DNA of 64,000 nucleotides from contig NC_092582.1 of assembly GCF_037975245.1 (NCBI RefSeq), positions 22,530,577 through 22,594,576 of the forward strand, in the 5' to 3' direction. This DNA comes from Apostichopus japonicus (taxonomy: Eukaryota > Echinodermata > Holothuroidea > Aspidochirotida > Stichopodidae). A program made the translations under genes and the position numbers. Below the pieces are notes generated by a model that was not told the origin of the DNA, ran no database searches, and was given only the letters and a program-made list of their open reading frames with translations. Positions 27,201 through 33,659 of this stretch are shown here, piece by piece; position 1 is the stretch's first letter, and each line of letters starts with the position of its first letter.

Positions 27201-27641
27201 CTCTGTAACTGGACGACATACATTAATCTTGGAGTGACTCGAACTGGGTACCTTATGATTGGAAGGCACCGGCGTTAACCACTGAGCTAATTCTTCTAAT
27301 GAACTACAAACTTTCCCCGTTTATTATGGTTATTTGAATTCTCTTTTTTTTCTCTTCAGAGGGAAGACAGAATACGTAACCTAACGGAGCTGATCGCAGA
27401 ACATTCAAAGTCACTTCCTAAACAGGCAAACAACTTTGTACAAGCCCAGCCATGCAAGGCGAGGACAAACTTAAATGGGCCATCTGTTAGGCTTGCGCCC
27501 CCTGCTATTTCAGTGACTGAGGATAGTGCATACGTTTCCATGGCAGCGCCGAGCACGGCACTAGTGCCGCAGCTCAAGTCTGTAAATATCACCAGAGCGA
27601 CCGGAATCTCGGAGGACGAGCTCTCCGAGACGTATATCTGA
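47..27641 (+). CDS. GABBR1: GABA-B receptor subunit 1-like gene, 13 3'-terminal coding exons (5' end outside window)
   Basis: Joining 47-238, 4832-4953, 9165-9282, 10393-10456, 15352-15435, 17492-17639, 18667-18799, 19806-19946, 20815-21007, 21961-22088, 24555-24683, 25702-25839 and 27360-27641 gives an uninterrupted 623-residue frame ending in TGA. All introns are GT-AG and all phases agree. The product is a class C GPCR that binds GABA in a Venus-flytrap domain and signals through Gi/o as a heterodimer with subunit 2. Subunit 1 is favoured over 2 by GWYx[46 protein letters not shown] and GMAIYNVA. The two GABA-contact residues known from mammalian subunit 1 that fall here (Trp in FLIGW, Glu in YPESPLAYD) are conserved. 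The cysteine pair linking TM3 and extracellular loop 2 is present (KTCH, LEHC). The RSRR endoplasmic-reticulum retention motif of the vertebrate tail is absent. Signal peptide and N-terminal lobe must be encoded upstream. Confidence 0.95.
1530..1725. repeat. AAATC/AAATAAA low-complexity tract
   Basis: Imperfect repetition of AAATC, AAATAAAA and AATCAATGC words on the + strand, with long A runs at the end. It looks like a decayed microsatellite or an expanded poly-A tail. Confidence 0.85.
3767..4125. repeat. Tandem repeat, ~108-bp unit, about 3.3 copies
   Basis: Units beginning AGGCTAAGTCTTCACAA recur near 3767, 3868, 3979 and 4087, a spacing of 101-111 bp. Each continues with a shared block through AGTGTCCTAGCTTTT, TGCTGATTGCTTTTGG and TTAGCTAACAGCACAGACCC. 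Units differ by small substitutions and indels. Confidence 0.85.
4832..4953 (+). CDS. GABBR1: GABBR1-like exon: ligand-binding Glu, [15 protein letters not shown]
   Basis: The acceptor is TCTGCAG and the donor AA|GTAAGA. It starts in phase 0 and leaves two bases of a codon. It encodes [13 protein letters not shown] through [18 protein letters not shown]. The Glu of YPES aligns with mammalian Glu349, which holds the GABA amino group. Conservation of PLAYDA[VI]WALALALN is diagnostic of subunit 1. Confidence 0.95.
4954..9164 (+). other. Intron, no recognised feature
   Basis: A 4.2-kb intron. I see only short TA and AAAC runs (near 5866 and 6077), a C-rich tract near 6345 and a small GAATTACATTACACACAT doublet near 8765. 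The short open frames at 5602-5817, 7753-7959 and 8036-8320 have no family resemblance. Confidence 0.7.
9165..9282 (+). CDS. GABBR1: GABBR1-like exon: LEDYNYNNQ segment
   Basis: The acceptor is TTCCTGAAG and the donor TCA|GTAAGT. The first base completes the split codon AA|T. It encodes [20 protein letters not shown] and continues to NFEGLS, matching the LEDFNYNNQ...SSFEGVS block of subunit 1. The ATG at 9169 is internal and is not a start. Confidence 0.93.
10393..10456 (+). CDS. GABBR1: GABBR1-like exon: end of Venus-flytrap core
   Basis: The acceptor is TTGTCTAG and the donor AGAA|GTAAGT, ending in phase 1. It encodes [20 protein letters not shown], aligning with HVVFDASGSRMAWTLIEQL of vertebrate subunit 1. 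A second GTAA four bases downstream is a weaker donor and would break the frame with the next exon. Confidence 0.93.
10457..15351 (+). other. Intron containing a hAT-type MITE
   Basis: The longest intron in view at 4.9 kb. Apart from the MITE at 14818-15275 it is unique-looking AT-rich sequence with a C-rich run near 10567 and A/T runs. Short open frames at 10855-11172, 13618-13863, 13725-14075 (-) and 14158-14529 (-) resemble no family. Confidence 0.75.
14818..15275. mobile_element. Non-autonomous hAT-type MITE, 458 bp, TSD GATGAAAG
   Basis: The element begins TAGGGATGCACCGGAT and ends with its exact inverse ATCCGGTGCATCCCTA. It is flanked on both sides by the identical 8-bp sequence GATGAAAG (14810-14817 and 15276-15283). 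An 8-bp duplication with TAGGGATGCACCG termini is typical of hAT elements. Both ends carry many subterminal copies of CCGGCCGGAT/ATCCGG words. The interior is AT-rich with no transposase frame. The perfect duplication suggests relatively recent insertion. Confidence 0.93.
15352..15435 (+). CDS. GABBR1: GABBR1-like exon: linker between Venus flytrap and TM1
   Basis: The acceptor is CATTCCCAG and the donor CCAA|GTAAGA, phase 1 on both sides. It encodes [20 protein letters not shown] through EEIWP, aligning with GGSYKKIGYYDSTKDDLSW of subunit 1. NLTM contains no valid N-glycosylation problem residue, so NLT is a sequon. Confidence 0.92.
15585..15710. repeat. (ATT/TAT)n microsatellite
   Basis: An almost uninterrupted run of TATTAT, TTATT and TTTTTATT words with no C in the second half. 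Confidence 0.9.
15709..16112. repeat. Tandem duplication of a ~205-bp segment
   Basis: The blocks AAAGAGAATTAACAGG, GGGTATAAA, GGTCTCTGTGCACTATTT and CATTACCCAGAAATCAC appear in the same order at 15709-15905 and 15926-16112. The copies differ by scattered substitutions, so the duplication is old. Confidence 0.88.
17492..17639 (+). CDS. GABBR1: GABBR1-like exon: TM1
   Basis: The acceptor is TCTTTGCAG and the donor CACCAG|GTATGC; phase 1 in, phase 2 out. It encodes an acidic/basic juxtamembrane segment ([18 protein letters not shown]) and then the hydrophobic TM1 from [10 protein letters not shown] to FNFLYQHT. Confidence 0.94.
17775..17950. repeat. Minisatellite, CATGTGTGTGCATGTCATGGG core
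   Basis: Repeated words TCATGGGTCCGCAAGCACG and CCATGTGTGTGCATG recur about five times at 30-36 bp spacing, with unequal unit lengths. The open frames here are artefacts of the repeat. Confidence 0.85.
17960..18052 (+). pseudogene. Remnant of a non-LTR retrotransposon RT C-terminus
   Basis: A frame starting near 17979 reads [21 protein letters not shown] before a stop. This matches the recurring FFS-RVVNAWN-LP C-terminal signature of LINE reverse transcriptases. It is only about 30 codons long, so clade assignment is not possible. Confidence 0.6.
18181..18625 (+). mobile_element. L2/CR1-like LINE 3' end (RT C-terminus plus tail)
   Basis: The frame 18195-18482 reads [20 protein letters not shown], then [31 protein letters not shown] and [17 protein letters not shown]. 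This is the characteristic C-terminal region of L2/CR1-clade LINE reverse transcriptases. It is followed by a short UTR with TTGCGCCTTGAACATT and GTGCGCATTATAAG before a TTATTATGATTATT tail, which is the usual L2-type 3' end. The element is 5'-truncated, as expected for target-primed reverse transcription, and a G-run interrupts the frame near 18342. Confidence 0.85.
18667..18799 (+). CDS. GABBR1: GABBR1-like exon: intracellular loop 1 and TM2
   Basis: The acceptor is CAAATGCAG and the donor CAT|GTGAGT. The first base completes AG|C. It encodes [20 protein letters not shown] and on to [17 protein letters not shown]. Human subunit 1 has YIQNSQPNLNNLTAVGC and PLGLDG at these places. The Cys near the end is the TM3-side half of the conserved class C disulfide. 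Confidence 0.94.
18800..19805 (+). other. Intron, no recognised feature
   Basis: About 1.0 kb. A 132-codon frame (18878-19276) and an antisense 88-codon frame overlap here. Neither has splice support or resemblance to a known family, and the interval separates two well-supported exons. Confidence 0.65.
19806..19946 (+). CDS. GABBR1: GABBR1-like exon: TM3 and intracellular loop 2
   Basis: The acceptor is TTCTGCAG and the donor CAG|GTGAGG; phase 0 both sides. It encodes [20 protein letters not shown], matching the subunit 1 TM3 signature [12 protein letters not shown] rather than the subunit 2 version. A very basic loop 2 with [10 protein letters not shown] follows. Confidence 0.95.
19947..20814 (+). 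other. Intron with GATGAT/ATATTGATG simple repeat
   Basis: The intron holds a GAT-rich simple repeat at about 20605-20757, a short poly-G run near 20353 and otherwise nothing recognised. Confidence 0.75.
20605..20757. repeat. GATGAT / ATATTGATGAT simple repeat
   Basis: An imperfect run of TTGATGATG, ATATGATTGATG and ATATATTGATG words. It gives an Ile/Tyr/Ser/His-rich antisense frame that is not a gene. Confidence 0.88.
20815..21007 (+). CDS. GABBR1: GABBR1-like exon: TM4 and extracellular loop 2
   Basis: The acceptor is CCACCAAAG and the donor TTAG|GTAAGA; phase 0 in, phase 1 out. TM4 is [20 protein letters not shown], then [10 protein letters not shown] and [14 protein letters not shown]. 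The Cys in QLEHC pairs with the one at the end of the TM2 exon. PQLEHC is shared with subunit 1; subunit 2 has PLLEHC. Confidence 0.95.
21008..21960 (+). other. Intron, no recognised feature
   Basis: About 0.95 kb with a G10 run near 21337, a T-rich tract near 21600 and a short GATGAT run near 21880. Confidence 0.7.
21961..22088 (+). CDS. GABBR1: GABBR1-like exon: TM5, intracellular loop 3, start of TM6
   Basis: The acceptor is GCTTGATAG and the donor GCG|GTAAGG. The exon completes G|GT. It encodes [40 protein letters not shown] and VA. FLAYET and GMAIYNVAV are subunit 1 motifs; subunit 2 has FLAWET and GMSVYNVGI. Confidence 0.95.
22089..24554 (+). other. Intron, no recognised feature
   Basis: A 2.5-kb AT-rich intron. 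Short frames on both strands (for example 23215-23538 minus) have no family resemblance. A C-rich run lies near 24412. Confidence 0.7.
24555..24683 (+). CDS. GABBR1: GABBR1-like exon: TM6 and TM7
   Basis: The acceptor is CTTTACAG and the donor AAA|GTAAGT; phase 0 both sides. It encodes [40 protein letters not shown] and VPK. Vertebrate subunit 1 has LITAPVTMIL, FAFASLAIVFSSYITL and FVPK in the same places. Confidence 0.95.
24684..25701 (+). other. Intron, no recognised feature
   Basis: About 1.0 kb, with a short G run near 25096 and nothing else recognised. Confidence 0.7.
25702..25839 (+). CDS. GABBR1: GABBR1-like exon: C-terminal coiled coil, first half
   Basis: The acceptor is TGTTTGCAG and the donor CAA|GTAGGT; phase 0 both sides. 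It encodes a basic linker and then the coiled-coil heptads [15 protein letters not shown]. Vertebrate subunit 1 has [20 protein letters not shown] at this position, the segment that pairs with subunit 2. Confidence 0.9.
25840..27359 (+). other. Intron containing a tRNA-derived SINE on the minus strand
   Basis: About 1.5 kb. The only recognised content is the SINE at 27053-27296. Sequence from 25900 to 27040 is unique-looking. Confidence 0.75.
27053..27296 (-). mobile_element. tRNA-derived SINE, copy A
   Basis: Read on the minus strand, the head GAATTAGCTCAGTGGTTAAC has an A-box-like motif and CAGTTCGAGTCACTCC a B-box-like motif. The body contains AAGATTAATGTATGTCGTCC and ACAGAGTCGTTGACAATTG. 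The far end is CCTGCTTGCAGGAGGATCTC followed by ATACATACATAC. A second copy lies at 47436-47670. RNA polymerase III-type boxes plus a short-repeat tail define a SINE; I do not recognise the family. Confidence 0.85.
27360..27641 (+). CDS. GABBR1: GABBR1-like last exon: coiled coil end and tail, stop TGA
   Basis: The acceptor is TTCTCTTCAG, phase 0; the frame ends at TGA 27639-27641. It begins [19 protein letters not shown], the last coiled-coil heptads. A Ser/Thr/Pro-rich tail of about 70 residues follows, ending [12 protein letters not shown]. Where vertebrate subunit 1 carries the RSRR retention signal, this tail reads KSLPKQANN. The final residues do not look like a classic class I PDZ ligand. 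Confidence 0.92.
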   Translation, partial: REDRIRNLTELIAEHSKSLPKQANNFVQAQPCKARTNLNGPSVRLAPPAISVTEDSAYVSMAAPSTALVPQLKSVNITRATGISEDELSETYI

Positions 27642-30600
27642 CGATTGCCTAATGGAGGATTCGATCGAAGTGATGAAGACCGAGGATAACGATTTTTGGC
27701 GAGTAGGTTGGAAAAAAAAGGAAAAAGAAAAACAACCTTACCAGATGCCAGACAAGTTGTGGAAGGCTCTGTACATCTTCTGGGAGAGTCTCGATTCTCG
27801 GGGAGATGGCTAACCAGGTAGCCTAACACACTTTGATGAAATTCTTTGGAAGAGTCCAAGACGACTGGACGGAGAGTGAACGGGAGTGTTGACAGCAACT
27901 GTATGTCAAGCTATTAGAGTAGTCAGCAGCTGCTGTAAGGCTTCCAGATGAAACAAATTTTTCTAAAGACACCTCTGGAATTGTAATTTTTATTCACAAA
28001 TGGTGGAAAAATGGTTTGGGATTTTCATGCAGTTGATGAAATAGAAGGATTATGTGAAAATGAAAAGAGGAAGTAGAAGCATATTTGTAAAGTAGAATTC
28101 CAAAATCAACTTTGAAATGATGCGAAAAAAACAAATTTTCATTTTTTTGGGGGGGGGGGGGGGAGGGGGAGCCAAAAGTATTAATTATATTCCTGTGATG
28201 TCAGTCATGTATGGTCAAGATGTACGAGCATTTACTATAGTATGCACCTCAAGCCTGACGATGGCTGCTACATGGGTTGTAGGTGTTCAGTGGGCCAGCA
28301 AAACAACAGCACAAAAATAGAACACAATTAGCAAACATGAAGCTCTCCTTTGATGCATTGTACATGTATCCAAACAATAATGACAAAAGAAAACAATATT
28401 GCTACACAGTACCTCTGTGTGTACACTATGTCCACTGTGTGTACACTAGTATGTCTACTGTGTGTACACTATGTCCACTGTGTGTTCACTATGTCCACTG
28501 TGTGTTCACTATGTTCACTGTGTGTACACTATGTCCACTGTGTGTCCACTGTGTGTACGCTATGTCCACTGTGTGTACGCTACGTCCACTGTGTGTACGC
28601 TATGTCCACATGGCCGGAGAGAGCGATGATCAATATCCCAGCATGCTTTGCTGCAAGTGAAATATCAAAAATTGGTTGAGGTTGTAAATGCCTCTAAATG
28701 AGAGATATTTTATGTTTTTTAATAGCTGGTAAATGGGTAAGTTTTGCATAACATATAATACTGTAGTTAGCAAGACATGAATAATTTGTTATAAATTAAG
28801 TTTTGGCGCTATATTTTGAAGAATTACCCCTGTCATAGGTGGGGAATGTTGTTAAGGTTGCTATCACATCTAAGACGTTTTTAAGATGTGTGAAACTCAG
28901 TGGAGTAAGATGAAACTCTTTTCGGTGTAAAGATATTATAATGGGCATTAGACGATAAAGGTGGCCATTTTGCACTTGATACCTCCATCATCTCCGGATC
29001 ACACGTAAATAATTTTAATCTAGGTCGTTAGCTCCAATCTTCCAACCATACCCACTTGTAAATGATCGAGACTGAATGATTTCGGCCGCTCTTTGTTGTC
29101 GATCGATCTAGCAAGGATAGAAGGGTAGAAACAATCTAAGAATCGAATGCAAATTGATGGCTGTCGTAGGTAAAAGTGCAAAAGTTAGAGGGCCTTTTAA
29201 TGCACGCTAGATATTCTTCAGAGACAGTCTTCCTCAGAAGAAGATCCTGCTAGGATTGAAAGCTTCAGGTCTGGCTAACTCTTATATATAAATCTGGCAA
29301 CCCCAGAACGTTATCACCATCCTAGCAACGTGTTAGATGCAACATCGAGAAACAGTCTCATTGGCCAAATTTATTCTCGATACGACGTTCACGATTTTCA
29401 GTAAGATTTTACTAGTGTTCTGTAATATTATGTGAGGATAATTATTTTCAAGGTTGATATCTTTCCCATTGCAGATTTTGGTTGCCCTAGTTAGCATGAT
29501 CATACAGCAGTTTTTATAAGTCTTCCGAATGCTTGGTTATATAGACATAAGCCGGTCTTTCCCAGTAGTAGTCTTGTGTCAAATCTGGTAAGATGTGTTA
29601 ACAGAAGGTGGTTATGATGTGATGTTCAAAGCTGCTGCATATTATTAAAACAACCAAGTTAATCAATAAATCAATCCAATATCATGTTTAGTTATTACAT
29701 AGTATACAACAGAGAGTAGCAAGTTAAACAAACTGTCAGTGACTGTGATCAATTATCAATAAACCAATCAATTTGACCCAATAAATTAATCGATCTATCC
29801 TATATCATGTTTAGGTAATAATATATTACATTAGACAGAGTCAAGTTAATGTAGGTTTTTTTATGTACAAATTTACAGTAAGGTTGCTCAATAATCTAGT
29901 GGCTACAAGAAAACTATCCTGATCTATCAATCAATCAAATCAATTAAAGCAAAATGTAAAGGGGCCTGAGGTCGAGAGTTGTTGATCAAGTTTGTTGACA
30001 TTTTGTGTCCAGTGACTTATCTTAGAAAGTTTGATTACCGGCTAAATTCGCAGGTCTAAACTACCTTCCACCTTTAAATTACGTTCCTATAGTTTCCAGT
30101 GAAATGCTGTTGCCAGAAATTGCTTTTACGATGCATCCAGCTGGGTAATTATGATAGTTATGAAACGACTAAAATTTATTCTGCGAGAAGCGAATACTTG
30201 ATAGCATTTCAAGGATATTTAAGAAATTCAAAATATAGTGGAGTGAGAAACAAATAGTGTCTTTTTGAGGGGTGCATAAGGGGTGCAAATACTCTAATAC
30301 ATAGTGAAATGCAGTGAACTGTTTAAAGTAAGACGTAACTGCTCCAAGCTCAGACAGGATTTAAGGAGGTGGGATATAAGATTTAGCAAGATGTGTTTAA
30401 AAGTTTGAACCAGGTCCCCTATTTCGGTTGATCTGTGCAATATCGTTAGGGTGGTGTCAATAGAAATGTAAATGTTTGCCTATAAATGGCCCAGTTTTTT
30501 ATTTTCCTTTTCCTAAAGAATTAACAGGGGCAAAGTCATTTTATGATATCATTGGGATTAATAAGTTGGTGATATTTAAAAGAAACATGTGCAATTTTTA

Positions 30601-31080
30601 TATTTATTGTTTTCTGGGATGTTTTTGGTGAAACCATTGTACAAAAAAAACAGAAAACCAAAAGAAAGAACAATGGGGATGATGGAGTAGATTTATAAAA
30701 CTTTGACCAATTTTTTCTTTGTTTCATATCTCATGTTTGTTTTATGAAATAAATTTTTGCAAACCAATCTTATTTCTTTGTATTGTTTTACAAGGATATA
30801 ACTATTTGTGAAATATATTATGAGATGGTATACGTTACAAATGTAAACAATAAAGATACCTCAATTTTGTGAAAGTATTACCTATGATGTTTTAGAGGGA
30901 GAGTGCAACAGGTGCGCAGATGGAACCACAAAAAAAAGAATCATATGTAATATTTTCCAGCTTTCTTATCACGAATCACTGTCGGTAAAGATTTTCATTA
31001 AAATTAATTTTGTACTTGGTATGTTAAAATGGGACAATGAACCCAACCGTTGTCGTTAAATTTATGTCATTGAAATGTAT
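27642..31080 (+). other. 3' flank / probable 3' UTR of the GABBR1-like gene
   Basis: No further coding exon is seen. The stretch contains a G-run near 28149, a minisatellite at 28413-28609, and several AATAAA words (for example near 29666, 30748 and 30849) followed by T/GT-rich DNA. Any of these could be the cleavage site. Which one is used cannot be decided from sequence alone. Confidence 0.5.
28413..28609. repeat. Minisatellite, 18-bp unit TGTGTACACTATGTCCAC
   Basis: About ten head-to-tail copies of TGTGTACACTATGTCCAC, with variants TGTGTTCAC and GTACGC. The Val-His-Tyr-Val-His-Cys frames here are artefacts of the 18-bp period. Confidence 0.92.
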
Positions 31081-31109
31081 ATGATTATCTGCTGCCTCAA
31101 ACACAACAA

Positions 31110-33060
31110 GGACTGGGAAAATTTTAACAAGACTTGAATAAGGCTGGGAAGACTTTTACAAGACTGACAAGATTTGTAGAAGACTTGTTCAAGACTCAAA
31201 GGAATATTAAGAGACTGTGACGCCGTGTTCAAGAATTTTGCAACACTTAGAAGACTAATGTTAGACTAGCAAGTCTTGTACCATATTGGAAAGACTTTCA
31301 CAAGAATTGTAGAAGACTTGTACAAAACTCAAATGAACATTATGAGACCGTGAAGCCTTGTACAAGATTTTTGCAACACTTAGAAGACTCGTGTTAGACT
31401 AACAAATCTTGTACCATATTGGAAAGACTTTCACAAGACTGACAAGAATTGTAGAAGACTTGAACAAGACTCAGAGGAATATTATGAGACCGTGAAGCCT
31501 TGTTCAAGATTTTTGCAACACTTAGAAGACTCGTGTTAGACTAACAAGACTCGTACAACATTGGAAAGACTTTTACAAGACTGACAAGAATTGTAGAAGA
31601 CTTGTTCAAGACTCAAAGGAATATTATGAGACCGTGAAGCCTTGTACAAGATTTTTGGAAGACTTGTGTTAGACTTTAAAATCTTGTACAAGGTTTGGGG
31701 AGAATTTTACAAGACTGGCAAGAATTGTAGAAGACTTGTTCAAGACTCAAAGGAATATTATGAGACTGTTAAGCCTTGTACAAGATTTTTGCAACACTTA
31801 GAAGACTAATATTAGACTAACAAGTCTTGAACAAGACTGACAAGAATTGTAGAAGACTTGTTCAAGACTCAAAGGAATATTATGAGACTGTTAAGTCTTG
31901 TACAAGATTTTTGCAACACTTAGAACACTAATATTAGACTAACAAGTCTTGAACAAGACTGACAAGAATTGTAGAAGACTTGTTCAAGACTCAAAGGAAT
32001 ATTATGAGACTGTTAAGCCTTGTACAAGATTTTTGCAACACTTAGAAGACTAATATTAGACCAACAAGTCTTGAACAAGACTGACAAGAATTGTAGAAGA
32101 CTTGTTCAAGACTCAAAGGAATATTATGAGACTGTTAAGCCTTGTACAAGATTTTTGCAACACTTAGAAGACTCGTGTTAGACCAACAAGTCTTGTACAA
32201 CATTGGAAAGACTTTCACAAGACAAGAATTGTAGAAGACTTGTTCAAGACTCAAAGGAATATTATGAGACCGTGAAGCCTTGTACAAGATTTTTGGAAGA
32301 CTTGTGTTAGACTTTAAAATCTTGTACAAGGTTTGGGAAGAATTTTACAAGACTGACAAGAATTGTAGAAGACTTGTTCAAGACTCAAAGGAATATTAAG
32401 AGACTGTGAAGCCTTGTACAAGGCTGACAAGATTTTTGCAACACTTAGAAGACTTGTGGTAGACTAACAAGTCTTGTATAAGATTGGAAAGACTTTTACA
32501 AGACTGACAAGAATTGAAGAAGCCTTGTACAAGATTTTTGCAACACTTAGAAGACTTGTGTCAGACTAACATCACTTGTACAAGACTGGAAAGACTTTTA
32601 CAAGACTGACAAGAGTTGTAGAAGACTTGTTTAAGACTCAAAGGAATATTAAGAGACTGTGAAGCCTTGTACAAGGCTGACAAGATTTTTGCAACACTTA
32701 GAAGACTTGTGCCAGACTAACAAGACTTGTACAAGACTGACAATACTTGTAGAAGATTCTGACGAGTTTTTCAAGACTTTTAAAAGACTGGAAAGAATTT
32801 TACAAAAACTGACCAGACGTTAACAAGATTGGGAAGGCTTTGCAAGAATGACGAGAATTAAACAAGACTAGGAAATCTTGTATGTGACTGACAAGAGGTA
32901 TGCAACACTTAGAAGACTTGTGTCAGACTAAGAATACTTGTTCAAGGCTGGGAAGACTTGTAGAAGACTTGAAAGACATTTAAAAAGATTTACAATACTT
33001 ATAAAAGAATGGAAAGAATTGTAAAGAATGACCAGACTTGTACAAGACTGAGAACACTTG
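31110..33060. repeat. Diverged minisatellite with higher-order unit of ~122-143 bp
   Basis: The sequence is built from short words such as ACAAGACTGACAAGAATTG, TAGAAGACTTGT and TTTTTGCAACACTTAGAAG. The block CAAGACTCAAAGGAATATTA recurs near 31193, 31324, 31467, 31608, 31740, 31866, 31988, 32110, 32247 and 32386. Adjacent copies at 31866-32110 are nearly identical, showing recent local homogenisation. Confidence 0.92.
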
Positions 33061-33585
33061 TTTAAGTCTGGGAATACTTGTGTAAGAGTGACAATACTTG
33101 TTTAAGTCTGGGAATAATTGTATAAGACTGACAATACTTCTGTAAGACTGGTAATACTTGTGTAAGACTGACAATACATGTGTAAGACTGGGAATACTTG
33201 TGTAAGACTGACAATACTTGTGTAAGACTGGGAATACTTGTGTAAGACTGACAATACTTGTGTAAGAATGACAATACTTGTGTATTAATGACAATACTTG
33301 TGTAAGAATGACAATACATGTGTAAGACTGGGAATACTTGTGTAAGAATGACAATACTTGTGTAAGACTGACAATACATGTGTAAGACTGGGAATACTTG
33401 TGTAAGAATGACAATACTTGTGTAAGACTGACAATACTTGTGTAAGACTGACAATACTTGTGTAAGAATGACAATACTTGTGTATTAATGACAATACTTG
33501 TGTAAGAATGACAATACATGTGTAAGACTGGGAATACTTGTGTAAGACTGACAATACTTGTGTAAGACTGACAAGAATTGTAAAA
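33060..33585. repeat. Minisatellite, pure 20-bp unit AATACTTGTGTAAGACTGAC
   Basis: About 25 copies of AATACTTGTGTAAGACTGAC, alternating GAC and GGG endings and occasional AATGAC or ATTAATG variants. It continues directly from the diverged array on its left and fades at about 33650. Three long minus-strand frames (up to 179 codons) arise because 20-bp units read through in all frames. Confidence 0.95.
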
Positions 33586-33659
33586 AACGGAAAAGAGTTA
33601 CCACAAAACTGGAAAGATTTATACAAGACTGGAAGGACTTGTGTAAGACTGATAGGTAC

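Noticed and set aside
47-27641. Identity as GABA-B receptor subunit 2
   Set aside because: Motifs [29 protein letters not shown] and the GABA-contact Glu follow subunit 1, not the subunit 2 versions.
27356-27898. 180-codon minus-strand open frame, the longest in the window
   Set aside because: It is antisense to the well-supported last GABBR1-like exon and its flank, and its product resembles no family. The coding strand there is +.
28413-28609. CRISPR-like short repeats
   Set aside because: Direct head-to-tail 18-bp units without spacers in animal nuclear DNA: a minisatellite.
32980-33626. Three long overlapping minus-strand frames (113-179 codons) rich in HKY-SYTSI
   Set aside because: They arise from the 20-bp minisatellite, which reads through in every frame.
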